Origin: Streptomyces corynorhini
GTDB taxonomy: Bacteria; Actinomycetota; Actinomycetes; Streptomycetales; Streptomycetaceae
Assembly: GCF_003346515.1 (NCBI RefSeq)
Contig: NZ_QQNA01000011.1
Coordinates: 286 to 64,285, forward strand
DNA length: 64,000 nucleotides
Direction: 5' to 3'
The position numbers were made by a program, and so were the translations under genes. This document shows positions 15,875-24,668 of the stretch, in pieces. Position 1 is the stretch's first letter. Each line of letters opens with the position of its first letter. Under the pieces are notes generated by a model. That model saw only the letters and a list, made by a program, of their open reading frames with translations, made no database searches and was not told the DNA's origin.

Positions 15875-18800
15875 TTACGGTGTGACGCTCTCGATGATCA
15901 CGCTGCCGGTGCCCGCCGCCGTACCGCGCGCGTTCACCAGCTTCACCTCGCCGAAGAACTGCCGGCCCGCCGGGGCCGCGCTGTTCACCAGGATCTCGGC
16001 CGAGACCTTCGCCGTGCCGCCGCTCGCGATCTTCACCGGCCCGGTGCCGGTCGTGACCTCGCCGAGCGACGCCGAGTAGTAGACGTCCCGGTAGTCGTAC
16101 GCCGTCGACCCGGCCGGGACCGAGTAGGCGTCGACGACGATCTCGTACGTACCGGCGGCCGGGTTGGCCAGGCTGACCCGCTCGTCCGACGAGGCGGTGG
16201 TGGACTGGCCGACCACGACCCCGTTCCGTACGACGTAGAGGTCCAGGTCGGCGGCCGGGTCCGCGGTGTTGCCGATGGTGATGTCGAGCCGCTCGACGCC
16301 CGCGCCGATGGTCACGGTCGACACCTGCTCCTCACCGTCCGCGATCGTCGGACGGGCGACCTTCGCCGAGCCCAGCGAGCCGCCGGCCAGCGTGCCGTCG
16401 ATGGCGGCGAAGCTGTTGGTGACGTTCCAGGAGACCGGCGAGGGAGTGCCGATCTTCGCCTCGGGCAGCGTGGTGACCGCCGGGTCGAAGGCGGTGCCCA
16501 GGACCGACACCTCCAGCGTGTAGGGGTTGTCGAGCAGCGGCGACGTACGGCGCGCCTCGACCTCGACCTCCCAGACGCCCGGCAGCGGATCCGGGTACGA
16601 ACGGACGTCCGGACGGCAGGTGTTGGCCGGGTTCGAGTAGTTCGGGTAGCAGTTGACCGTGGAGCTGTTCTCGATCTGCTTGCCGTACGGGTGGAGCGTG
16701 ATGAACCGGGTCTGGCTGTCCTTGGCGAGTCCGCCGAGCGCCACCTCCAGGGTCTTCGCGCCCTCCGGGACGGTGATGAAGTACGACTTCGAACTGTTGC
16801 GCTGTACGGAGTTCTTCTCGGAGAACGCGTACGACGGCTTCGCCAGCGGCTTCGCGACGACCACGGTGGCGAGGATCTGCTTGTCCACGCCCTGCGTACG
16901 CGGGTCGTCGACCTCCAGGATCGCGCTGTGGGTCCCGGCGGAACCGGGCTTCGCCTGGACCTTCACGGTCACCGGCCGGTTCAGCGGCAGCTTGACCTTG
17001 TCGCTGCCGAGCAGCTTGTAGGTGCCGTCGTTGTACTTCCACTTCAGCCGGTGCTCGACGGCGCCCGCCTTGCCCGTGGTGCGGGTGACGACGACGTCGT
17101 ACGTACGGCTCTGGCCGGCCTTCAGGCCGCCCTCGCGGTCGTACACGCCCGTGCCGAAGCCGGGGTCCTTCAGGTACTGGTCGAGCGTGGTGCTGACCGG
17201 CGCCTTGACCGCGAACTCGTTGACGTCCGTGCCCGAGGCCCGCTGGATGGCCTTCCACGCGTCGACGATGTCGATCAGGCCGGAGCCCTGCTCGTGCGCC
17301 TGGACGCCGGAGATCTTGGTGGCGGTGCTGGTGAGCGCCGTCCGCAGCCGTGCCGGGGTGAGGCTGATCTTCTTCTGCTTGGCGGCGGAGAGCAGCAGCG
17401 CGCTCGCGCCCGCGACCTGCGGCGAGGACATCGAGGTGCCCTGCAGCATGGAGTAGCCGGCGGGCAGCTGGTAGCCCGCCTCGGCGACCGGACCGCCGGG
17501 CTGCCAGGTCGGGGTGGTGTTGATGGCGGCGCCGGGGCCTGTGATGGTCGGCGTGAAGCCGCCGTCCTCACGCGGACCGCGCGAGGAGAAGGGCATCATC
17601 GCGTACTTCTTGGTCACGCCGGAGCCGTAGTTGGCGGCCCAGGTGTCCTTGGAGATCGCGGCGCCGACCGAGACGACCTTGTCGGCGAGGCCCGGGTCAC
17701 CGATGGTGTTGAGGCCGGGGCCGTCGTTGCCCGCCGAGATCACCAGCTGGACACCGTAGGTGTCGATGAGCCGCGTGTACATCTGCGCGCGGGCGTTGTT
17801 GCCGTCGTTGAGGGTCGGCAGGCCGCCGATCGACATGTTGACGATGTCGACACCGCGGTTGACGACGAGGTCGATCATGCCCTCGGTGAGCGCGATGTTG
17901 GTGCAGCCGCCGCTCCAGGTGCAGGCGCGCGAGGAGACGATCTTGGCGCCGGGGGCGGCGCCGTTCATCGCGCCGCCGAACAGGCCGTTGGCGGCGGTGA
18001 TCCCGGCGACGTGGCTGCCGTGCGCGCCCTCGACCACACCGATGCTGACGTAGTCGGACTTCGCGCCGGCCGCGTTGTAGACGACGTCCTTGCGGACCTC
18101 GACGGTGAAGGGGATACGGGTGGCGACCTTGCTGGACGGGTCCTGCTCACCGAAGTAGCCGACCTGGAAACCGTCCTTGTACGGCTTCATCGGCACGCTG
18201 TCGGTGAAGTCGCCGTCGTTGTCCAGGTCGACCCTGACGGTCCCGTCGGCCGGGTTGTAGAGCACGCCCCAGACGTCGGTGGTGGTGCCGTTGCGGTTGA
18301 GGTCACCGGCCATCTCGCCGCCCAGGGTGGCGGATTCGGCGAAGGTGGTGAACCTGTACGAGCCGGCGGGTGCCTTCCAGGTACGCCCGGCCGCCGTGAA
18401 GACGGGGCCGGTCACCGAGGTGTTCATCCGCAGCCAGGTGCCGTCGCCGTCGGAGACCGGGTCGGTGGCGGTCACCCAGTCGACGATCTTGCGCTCACCG
18501 GTGCTGGTCTTCTGGAGCGCCGGGTGGGCGATGTCCACCCCGGAGTCCAGGACGCCGATGGTGACCCCGCGGCCGTCGGCCTTGGGGTTCTTCTTGACGA
18601 AGTCCACCGCGCCGGTCTCGAAGGACGGGTTGTACGGGTTCTTCGCCGAGGTCTTCCGGTCCGGCGCCGGGTAGAGCTTGACGCCCGGGTTCTTCTTGTC
18701 CGTGCCCTTCGCGCCCTTCGCGGTGTCCGCGCCGGGCGTCGGGTCGTCCAGCATGATCTCCTGCTTGAGATCGATGCCCTGGACCGAGGAGAGCTTCTGG

Positions 18801-19192
18801 GCCGCCAGGATCGCGGCCTCCGCCTTGGCGGTGGGGAGCGTGGCGCGTACGTAGCCGAGCTTGTCGTACGTCTTGCCGACCACGGAGCCCTCGACGGCGT
18901 CCAGTTGGCCCGCGACCTGCTGGGTGGCCCCGGGGGTGGTGGCGACCATCATGGTGACGTTCTTCTCGCCCTCGGCCTTGGCCTTGGCGAGCAGATCCGC
19001 GTCGGCCGTGTCCAGCTTGCCGGGGTCGGCGGCCGATTTCACGGGCGCGGGAACCGTGGGGGTGTCGGCGCGCGTCGCGGAGAGCGCGGGCGCCGCACCG
19101 GAGGCGATCAGCGCTGCCACCAGCCCGGCCGCGGCCGTCACCCTGGCCACGCGTCTCGGCCCGGATATGGAGCTGTCGGATTCGGAGGTCAT
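15875..19192 (-). CDS. Large secreted subtilisin-like serine protease (S8)
   Basis: The 1105-residue precursor has a signal peptide (basic RRVAR, hydrophobic core about 18-35, cleavage near ALSA-T) and an I9-like propeptide (about 60-145, NVTMMVATTPGATQQVAGQL). The S8 domain has Asp216 (VLDSGVDIAHP), His391 (HGSHVAG), Asn489 (SAGNDG) and Ser587 (GTSMSSP). Long beta-rich C-terminal domains follow (about 620-1105), including a P-domain-like region with WEVEVEA. The wide Asp-to-His gap holds a calcium-like VDLDNDGDFTD insert. It is an extracellular protease for nutrition or development. ATG 19192 is chosen with GGA just upstream; ATG 19198 is 2 codons earlier, and the longest frame (19336) precedes the signal peptide. 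Confidence 0.94.
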   Translation of the reverse strand: MTSESDSSISGPRRVARVTAAAGLVAALIASGAAPALSATRADTPTVPAPVKSAADPGKLDTADADLLAKAKAEGEKNVTMMVATTPGATQQVAGQLDAVEGSVVGKTYDKLGYVRATLPTAKAEAAILAAQKLSSVQGIDLKQEIMLDDPTPGADTAKGAKGTDKKNPGVKLYPAPDRKTSAKNPYNPSFETGAVDFVKKNPKADGRGVTIGVLDSGVDIAHPALQKTSTGERKIVDWVTATDPVSDGDGTWLRMNTSVTGPVFTAAGRTWKAPAGSYRFTTFAESATLGGEMAGDLNRNGTTTDVWGVLYNPADGTVRVDLDNDGDFTDSVPMKPYKDGFQVGYFGEQDPSSKVATRIPFTVEVRKDVVYNAAGAKSDYVSIGVVEGAHGSHVAGITAANGLFGGAMNGAAPGAKIVSSRACTWSGGCTNIALTEGMIDLVVNRGVDIVNMSIGGLPTLNDGNNARAQMYTRLIDTYGVQLVISAGNDGPGLNTIGDPGLADKVVSVGAAISKDTWAANYGSGVTKKYAMMPFSSRGPREDGGFTPTITGPGAAINTTPTWQPGGPVAEAGYQLPAGYSMLQGTSMSSPQVAGASALLLSAAKQKKISLTPARLRTALTSTATKISGVQAHEQGSGLIDIVDAWKAIQRASGTDVNEFAVKAPVSTTLDQYLKDPGFGTGVYDREGGLKAGQSRTYDVVVTRTTGKAGAVEHRLKWKYNDGTYKLLGSDKVKLPLNRPVTVKVQAKPGSAGTHSAILEVDDPRTQGVDKQILATVVVAKPLAKPSYAFSEKNSVQRNSSKSYFITVPEGAKTLEVALGGLAKDSQTRFITLHPYGKQIENSSTVNCYPNYSNPANTCRPDVRSYPDPLPGVWEVEVEARRTSPLLDNPYTLEVSVLGTAFDPAVTTLPEAKIGTPSPVSWNVTNSFAAIDGTLAGGSLGSAKVARPTIADGEEQVSTVTIGAGVERLDITIGNTADPAADLDLYVVRNGVVVGQSTTASSDERVSLANPAAGTYEIVVDAYSVPAGSTAYDYRDVYYSASLGEVTTGTGPVKIASGGTAKVSAEILVNSAAPAGRQFFGEVKLVNARGTAAGTGSVIIESVTP

Positions 19193-19612
19193 CAGCATCC
19201 TGTTCGGTGAAAAGACAGTCCGGATTTCGGTACCGGCTGACCGGTCAGCTTTTCCTACGAACCAGGGATTTGTGGAGGGTTGCCGGGCACGGGATGCGGT
19301 CATGGCGGAGATCCGCCATGGCGCGAGGCGCGCCACTGGGAATCAACCCGCCCAAAACGGCGCGGAATCAGCCCGGAAGCCCTCCGCTGACGACGAGTTC
19401 GGGCCACCGGCACCCCTCGGCCCACCGGCGCTCCTCGGGCCACCAGCACCTCTCGGGCCCCCGGCGCTCCTCGGGCCACCAGCACCTCTCGGGCCCCCGG
19501 CGCCCCTCGCGCCCCTGAGCGGCCGGAAGGTGACGAACCCTCCGGAGCGCGACCGGGCATGAGGCCGCGGGCGGCCCCGCGACGGCCGCCCGCACTCCCG
19601 TACCGCCCCGGA
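19193..19612. other. Intergenic region with tandem repeats
   Basis: This 420-bp gap separates the subtilisin start from the 3' end of the AbiEi/DUF559-like gene. It contains the promoter region of the protease and an 18-nt repeat block at 19401-19508. Short frames through the block on either strand lack a ribosome-binding site. Confidence 0.5.
19401..19508. repeat. 18-nt tandem repeat, six copies with 36-nt higher-order period
   Basis: Units start at 19401, 19419, 19437, 19455, 19473 and 19491. They alternate GGGCCACCAGCACCTCTC with GGGCCCCCGGCGCTCCTC types, so units 3-4 recur as 5-6. In the plus frame it would read GPPAPLGPPALL, collagen-like, but no supported start exists. Confidence 0.8.
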
Positions 19613-20734
19613 TCATCTGGGCAGGACCACCACCCGCGCCGCCGGATCGCGGTCGTCCGCCGCCAGCAGCGCCGTGCGCACCACCGTCGCCTGCTGTTCG
19701 AGCGATTCGCGCAGCTTCTTCGGCGTCAGATGCACGACCGTGATGCCCAGCCGCTCCAGATGCTCGCGCTTGCGCACGGCGGCCGACCACTGCTCGTCGT
19801 CCTCCTCCTCGTCCCACCGGCCGGCCTGCCGGGGCGCGCGGGTGTCCAGCTCGACCGCCACCGAACGCTCCGGCCAGTAGGCGTCCACCGCGCCCAGTCG
19901 CGGCCCGTCCGGCAGCCGCAGATCCACGTTCCACACCGGCTCCGCCAGACCGTACGTCCGCACCAGCTCGTACAGCCGCCCCTCGGCCAGGCTGCGGCCC
20001 TCCGCCAGCAGCGCGTCCACCGCGTCGACCACGTACGGGCGCACCAGCAGCCCCGACTGGTTCAACTCCCGCACCACCACGGTCGGCTCGCAGTGTCCGT
20101 CCCGCACCGCCTCGGTCAGCAGCGCCACCACCGAGTCCGCGTCGGACAGCTGCGCCACCGCGTCCGCCACCGCGCGCGCGACGGGCGCCACCGGCAGATC
20201 GCCGATCAGCTCGGGCCGGGGCAGGGCGTGCGCCCGGATCAGCCGGGCGTACCCGGCGGACCGCAGCCGCCGGGTACGGGGGACGAGCACGTCGATCCGC
20301 TCCGCCGCGACCGGCGGCGGAGCGGACTCGGTGAAGCCGTGCAGCGCCAGCGCGGCCAGCCCCGTGATCATCGCCGAGCCGTACGGGGCCGACGCCGCCC
20401 GGCCACCGCCCCCGGCCGCGCCGGACGCGGGGCGCGGCCCCGGCTGGGCCGGGACGTCCCGGCCGCTCGCCGCGCCGGGCCGCCCCGCGTACAGCAGCGC
20501 CCCGCGCAGCCGCTCCTCGGCGGTCGGGGTCCCGGTGTGCAGCAGATAGACGCCGGGCAGCAGATGCCGCCAGGAGCCACCGGGCCTGCACAGGGCGGCG
20601 GCCCGGCCGGCCGGGACGCCGTAGGCGCGCAACTGCGCGAGCGAGAGCACCCGGCCGCTCGCGTCGTCGGAGAGACGGCTGAGAGGGAGCGGGAGGCCGA
20701 GGGGGCGGAGGGAGACCGGGGTGTTGTTCTTCAT
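19613..20734 (-). CDS. AbiEi-antitoxin-like / DUF559 nuclease-fold protein
   Basis: The 373-residue protein has an N-terminal winged-helix-like region (about 20-70, LSLAQLRAYGVPAGRAAALC...LLPGVYLLHTG) of the kind annotated as AbiEi antitoxin domain. A middle helical region (about 160-260) follows. A C-terminal restriction-endonuclease-like fold (about 275-373) includes LGAVDAYWPERSVAVELD and LGITVVHLTPKKLRES, resembling DUF559/Vsr-like proteins. A PD-(D/E)xK-type acidic pair is plausible (Asp of VDAYW, Glu of VELD). Such proteins are common solitary genes in actinobacteria; no AbiEii toxin neighbour is present. The start MKNNTPVSL at 20734 follows GGGA; the longer frame adds only a disordered stretch. 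Function unknown. Confidence 0.72.
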   Translation of the reverse strand: MKNNTPVSLRPLGLPLPLSRLSDDASGRVLSLAQLRAYGVPAGRAAALCRPGGSWRHLLPGVYLLHTGTPTAEERLRGALLYAGRPGAASGRDVPAQPGPRPASGAAGGGGRAASAPYGSAMITGLAALALHGFTESAPPPVAAERIDVLVPRTRRLRSAGYARLIRAHALPRPELIGDLPVAPVARAVADAVAQLSDADSVVALLTEAVRDGHCEPTVVVRELNQSGLLVRPYVVDAVDALLAEGRSLAEGRLYELVRTYGLAEPVWNVDLRLPDGPRLGAVDAYWPERSVAVELDTRAPRQAGRWDEEEDDEQWSAAVRKREHLERLGITVVHLTPKKLRESLEQQATVVRTALLAADDRDPAARVVVLPR

Positions 20735-20892
20735 GTCCCGGGATCTGCCCCGCCGCCCCCACTCCTCAACCCCTGTAACCGATTCGTCGACAAAACCGGA
20801 CAAGCTCGTACTAAAGTAAGTGCGTTCGACTGCCGATCACACAGCCCGCCCCCAGGCCCGGTCCGAGGCTGAAGACGGGCTGATCGGATCTG
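20735..20892. other. Promoter region of the AbiEi/DUF559-like gene
   Basis: This 158-bp stretch lies between the minus-strand start and the MITE-like element. It includes a low-GC patch near 20787-20822 (GTCGACAAAACC, GTACTAAAGTAAGTGCG) likely to hold the minus-strand promoter. No ORF is supported. Confidence 0.4.
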
Positions 20893-21122
20893 GGGCGTGT
20901 TGCGAAAGTCCCGCCTGGCCCGCGACGCCCGGCACGCACGCTCGCCGCGTTGTCGGAGTCGTCCGAGTACGTCCAGTACGAGGACGATCCTCCGCCTTGC
21001 GGGAGCGCTCGGCATCCGAAGGACGCGTCAACGCCGAGGCGGAGGGAGCGAAGCGAGCGCAGCGCACCGGACGCCGCCGGGCCCGCCCTCCGGGCGGACG
21101 GCGCTACTTTCGCAACACGCCC
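20893..21122. mobile_element. 230-bp MITE-like element with 17-bp terminal inverted repeats
   Basis: GGGCGTGTTGCGAAAGT (20893-20909) and its exact reverse complement (21106-21122) bound a 230-bp non-coding segment. The inner sequence contains further partial inversions, such as TCGTCC...GGACGA near 20956-20984, and encodes no transposase. Its right terminal base forms the last base of the TAG stop of the minus-strand aminopeptidase gene. No target-site duplication is evident. A short related relic lies at 29346-29404. I recall similar inverted repeats in streptomycete intergenic DNA but cannot verify that here. Confidence 0.8.
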
Positions 21123-23701
21123 TAACGGCTCGCCGCGTCGCACTCCTGTCCGCGCAGCCCGCGCGCCAGGTCGTCGGCCGCCTCCAGCACCAGCCGACGC
21201 AGCGCCGGTGCCGCGTTCCGGTGGCCCTCCAGCCAGCTGTCGGCCGCCTCCAGGGCGCCTCGGCCGTCCTGGAGCCCCGGGAACAGACCGCGCACCACGT
21301 CGATGCCGATCTGGATCGAACGCTCCGTCCACACCCGGTCGATCGCCTCGAAGTACCGGGCGGCGTACGGCGCGATCAGCTCCCGCTGGCCCGGCTGGAC
21401 GAAGCCGCCGATGGCCGCGCCGACCAGCGCGTTCGACAGGGCGTCCGACTCGACGACCTGCGCCCAGACCTGCGCCTTGACCGCGGCCGATGGCCGGGCC
21501 GCCATGCAGCGCACCTCGTGGCGCTTGCCCGACGCGGTGTCGTCGCGGGCCAGTTCGGCGCCGATGGCGCTCTCGTCGGCCAGCCCGTGCGCGGCCAGCG
21601 GCTCCAGGAAGGCCCAGCGCAGCTCCTGGTCGACGCTCAGCCCGTCGATCTTCGCGGTCCCGTCCAGCAGCCCGCGCAGCAGCTGGAAGTCCGCGTCCGA
21701 GGTCGCGACCGAGGCGAAGAAGCGGGCCCACGCCAGCTGGTGCTGGCTGCCGGGCTCCGCGTACCGCAGCTCGCGCAGCGCGCCCTCGGCGAGCAGCCGC
21801 CCGCCCTCCTCGCGCCAGTCGGGCGCGGCGTAGTGGACGAGGGCCGAGCGGGCCCACGCGTGCAGCATCTGGAGGACGCCGATGTCCGTCTCGCGGCCCG
21901 CGTGGGTCAGGACGAGCGCCATGAAGTCCCGGGCGGGCATGAGCGCGTCACGGGTCAGGTTCCACATCGCCGACCAGCACAGGGCGCGCGCCAGCGGGTC
22001 GGAGAGGTCGCCGAGCCGGTCGCGCAGGGTGTCCAGCGACGCCGGGTCGAAACGGATCTTGCAGTACGTCAGGTCGTCGTCGTTGACGAGCACGAGGTCG
22101 GGGCGCTCGGCCCCGGTCAGCTCCCCGACGACCGAGCGCGGCCCCTCGATGTCCGTCTCGGCGCGCGCGAACCGTTCGAGGCCGCCGTCGGGCAGCCGCC
22201 GGTACAGCCCGACGGCCACCCGGTGCGGACGCAGCGTCGGGTGGGAGGCGGCGGCCTCCTGGATCACGGCCAGCTCGGTGACGCGGCCGTCCGCGTCGTA
22301 CATGACCTGCGGGGTCAGCGAGTTGAGCCCGGCGGTCTCCAGCCAGGACCGCGACCAGGCCGTCAGGTCGCGCCCCGAGGTCTCCTCCAGCACGGAGAGC
22401 AGGTCCCCCAGCCGGGTGTTGCCGTACGCGTGGCGCTTGAAGTAGCCGCGGGCGCCCGCCAGGAACGCGTCCCGGCCGACGTACGCGACGAGCTGCTTGA
22501 GCACCGAGGCGCCCTTGGCGTACGTGATGCCGTCGAAGTTCAGCTTCGCGTCCTCCAGATCACGGATGTCGGCCGTGACGGGATGGGTGGACGGCAGCTG
22601 GTCGGCGCGGTACGCCCAGGACTTGCGGTTGTTGGCGAAGGTGGTCCAGGCGCCGGTGAAGCGCGTCGCCTCCACGAGCGCGAAGACCCCCATGAAGTCG
22701 GCGAAGGACTCCTTCAGCCACAGGTCGTCCCACCACTCCATGGTGACCAGGTCGCCGAACCACATGTGCGCCATCTCGTGCAGGAGCGTGTTCGCCCGGC
22801 GCTCGTACGCGGCCTGGGTGACCTGGCCCCGGTAGATGTACTCCTCGCGGAAGGTCACCAGGCCCGGGTTCTCCATCGCGCCGAGGTTGTACTCGGGCAC
22901 GAACGCCTGGTCGTACTTCCCGAACGGGTACGGGTAGTCGAAGTTGTCGTGGAAGAAGTCCAGCCCCTGCTTGGTCACCAGGAAGATGTCGTCCGCGTCG
23001 AAGTGCCGGGCCAGGCCCTTGCGGCACATCGCGCCGAGCGGGATCTCCAGGACCGTGCCGTCGTCGAACGTGCGGCGGTAGGAGTCGGTCACGTAGTGGT
23101 AGGGACCGGCGACGACGGCCGTGATGTACGTCGAGATCGGCTTCGTCTCCGCGAACCGCCAGCCCCCGTCGGTCAGCGTGCCCGCGCCGTTGCTCCACAC
23201 CGTCCAGCCCTCGGGCGCGCTCACCTCGAAGCGGTAGGGGGCCTTCAGATCGGGCTGCTCGAAGTTGGCGAAGACCCGGCGGGCGTCGGCAGGCTCGTAC
23301 TGCGTGTAGAGGTAGACCTCGCCGTCCTCCGGGTCGACGAAGCGGTGCATGCCCTCGCCGGTCCGGCTGTAGGCGCACTGCGCGTCCACCACCAGGACGT
23401 TCTCCGCGCCCAGGTCCTCCAGCGCGATGCGCGACCCGTCGAAGACGGCGGCCGGGTCGAGGTCGGTTCCGTTCAGCGTCACGGCGGTCACGCTCGGCGC
23501 GATCAGGTCGGCGAAGGTGGCCACGCCCGGATCCGCGCAGCGGAAGCTGATCGTCGTCACCGAACGGAACGTCCGGGGTCCGTCGTCCGCCCCGGCGTCC
23601 CCGACCGCCGACCGCAGGTCGAGGAAGACCTCGTACCCGTCTACGGACAGCAGGCGGGCCCGCTCACGGGCCTCGTCACGGGACAGGTTCTCACCGGGCA
23701 C
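21122..23701 (-). CDS. pepN: Second aminopeptidase N (M1 family)
   Basis: The 859-residue zinc aminopeptidase is clearly paralogous over its whole length to the pepN gene at 9.9-12.5 kb. GAMEN is at 274-278; HEMAH (His308, Glu309, His312) plus Glu331 in WLKESFA give the M1 zinc site. The middle of GAMEN differs (NLGAMENPG versus NAGAMENAG) and the S1 pocket may differ too. GTG 23701 (VPGENLSRDEA) has AAGGAG 5 nt upstream; ATG 23728 is an alternative 9 codons earlier. The much longer open frame to 24286 overlaps the divergent nitroreductase gene and is rejected. The TAG stop touches a MITE-like element. Confidence 0.96.
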   Translation of the reverse strand: MPGENLSRDEARERARLLSVDGYEVFLDLRSAVGDAGADDGPRTFRSVTTISFRCADPGVATFADLIAPSVTAVTLNGTDLDPAAVFDGSRIALEDLGAENVLVVDAQCAYSRTGEGMHRFVDPEDGEVYLYTQYEPADARRVFANFEQPDLKAPYRFEVSAPEGWTVWSNGAGTLTDGGWRFAETKPISTYITAVVAGPYHYVTDSYRRTFDDGTVLEIPLGAMCRKGLARHFDADDIFLVTKQGLDFFHDNFDYPYPFGKYDQAFVPEYNLGAMENPGLVTFREEYIYRGQVTQAAYERRANTLLHEMAHMWFGDLVTMEWWDDLWLKESFADFMGVFALVEATRFTGAWTTFANNRKSWAYRADQLPSTHPVTADIRDLEDAKLNFDGITYAKGASVLKQLVAYVGRDAFLAGARGYFKRHAYGNTRLGDLLSVLEETSGRDLTAWSRSWLETAGLNSLTPQVMYDADGRVTELAVIQEAAASHPTLRPHRVAVGLYRRLPDGGLERFARAETDIEGPRSVVGELTGAERPDLVLVNDDDLTYCKIRFDPASLDTLRDRLGDLSDPLARALCWSAMWNLTRDALMPARDFMALVLTHAGRETDIGVLQMLHAWARSALVHYAAPDWREEGGRLLAEGALRELRYAEPGSQHQLAWARFFASVATSDADFQLLRGLLDGTAKIDGLSVDQELRWAFLEPLAAHGLADESAIGAELARDDTASGKRHEVRCMAARPSAAVKAQVWAQVVESDALSNALVGAAIGGFVQPGQRELIAPYAARYFEAIDRVWTERSIQIGIDVVRGLFPGLQDGRGALEAADSWLEGHRNAAPALRRLVLEAADDLARGLRGQECDAASR

Positions 23702-23866
23702 GGTCACTCCTTCTCGGCTCTCGTTCATGGCTTGTTCGGCAGCCGGGACGATCCTCGCACGCGCCGCTGACACGACGGGCGCGGGAATGTCCCCGGCGGT
23801 GTGCGGCGTTTGCCCGGTGAGGTGCGTACGCAGCCCTGATCCGGGCCGACCCCGCTGAGGAGAGAC

Positions 23867-24505
23867 ATGTCCGACAAGACTCCCGTCGACTTCTGGTTCG
23901 ATCCGCTGTGCCCCTGGGCCTGGATGACCTCGCGCTGGGTGCTGGAGGTGGAGAAGGTCCGGGACATCGAGGTCCGCTGGCACGTCATGAGCCTCGGCGT
24001 GCTGAACGAGGACAAGCTGGACCAGCTGCCCGAGGAGTACCGGGAGAACATGCTGCCGGGCGGCAAGTCCTGGTGGCCGGTCCGCGTGGTCATCGCGGCG
24101 CGCGAGAAGTACGGCGACGAGGTCGTCGGCTCGCTGTACACCGCGCTCGGCACCCGCTTCCACAACGAGGGTCAGGGCGCGACCCGCGAGGCCATCGCCG
24201 GTGCCCTGGCCGATGCCGGGCTGCCCGCCGACCTCATCGAGTACGCCGACTCCGACACGTACGACACCGAGCTGCGCGCCTCCCACAAGGAAGGCATCGA
24301 CAAGGTCGGCCAGGAGGTCGGCACCCCGGTCATCGCCGTCCCGGGGGCGGACGGGGAGCAGATCGCCTTCTTCGGCCCCGTGGTCACCCCCGCGCCCAAG
24401 GGCGAGGAGGCCGCGAAGCTCTGGGACGGCACGCTGATGGTGGCGTCGATCCCCGGCTTCTACGAGATCAAGCGGACCCGTACACAGGGCCCGATCTTCG
24501 ACTGA
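23867..24505 (+). CDS. Mycothiol-dependent nitroreductase-like DsbA-family protein
   Basis: The 212-residue thioredoxin-fold protein is close to M. tuberculosis Rv2466c by pattern: DFWFDPLCPWAWMTSRWVLE, EVRWHVMSLGVLNE, NEGQGATREAIAGALADAGL and C-terminal EIKRTRTQGPIFD. Rv2466c is an F420-like DsbA-family oxidoreductase that uses mycothiol. Here the active site reads Cys15-Pro-Trp-Ala18, so the second Cys of CPWC is missing and a monothiol, mycothiolated mechanism is expected. It is a cytosolic redox enzyme, set between aminopeptidase N and sodF. ATG with AGGAGAG upstream. Confidence 0.9.
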   Translation: MSDKTPVDFWFDPLCPWAWMTSRWVLEVEKVRDIEVRWHVMSLGVLNEDKLDQLPEEYRENMLPGGKSWWPVRVVIAAREKYGDEVVGSLYTALGTRFHNEGQGATREAIAGALADAGLPADLIEYADSDTYDTELRASHKEGIDKVGQEVGTPVIAVPGADGEQIAFFGPVVTPAPKGEEAAKLWDGTLMVASIPGFYEIKRTRTQGPIFD

Positions 24506-24566
24506 CGCCCGGCCCGCCCGCTACCCGCCCGTTACACCCGCCCGCTGCACCCGCCCGGTACGGACG

Positions 24567-24605
24567 GAAGGGCCCCCGCGAGTCCTTTCCTCGCGGGGGC
24601 CCTTC
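24567..24605. terminator. Strong bidirectional terminator
   Basis: GAAGGGCCCCCGCGAG (24567-24582) pairs exactly with its complement at 24590-24605 around a 7-nt loop, giving a 16-bp stem. It lies between the nitroreductase gene and the converging sodF gene and can serve both. Confidence 0.85.
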
Positions 24606-24668
24606 GTCATTCCGTCCGCCGGTGAAGGTTGAGAAGACGATCACGAGGCAGGACGTTCGGGGGGCCGG

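Noticed and set aside
19300..19560. 86-codon minus-strand frame through the 18-bp repeats
   Set aside because: No ribosome-binding site, and the frame is explained by the repeat length being a multiple of three.
19613..20734. Complete AbiE toxin-antitoxin or restriction system
   Set aside because: No AbiEii nucleotidyltransferase toxin and no methylase gene lies next to the AbiEi/DUF559-like gene.
23702..24286. N-terminal extension of the second aminopeptidase
   Set aside because: It overlaps the divergent nitroreductase gene; GTG 23701 has an ideal ribosome-binding site and gives the family's usual N-terminus.
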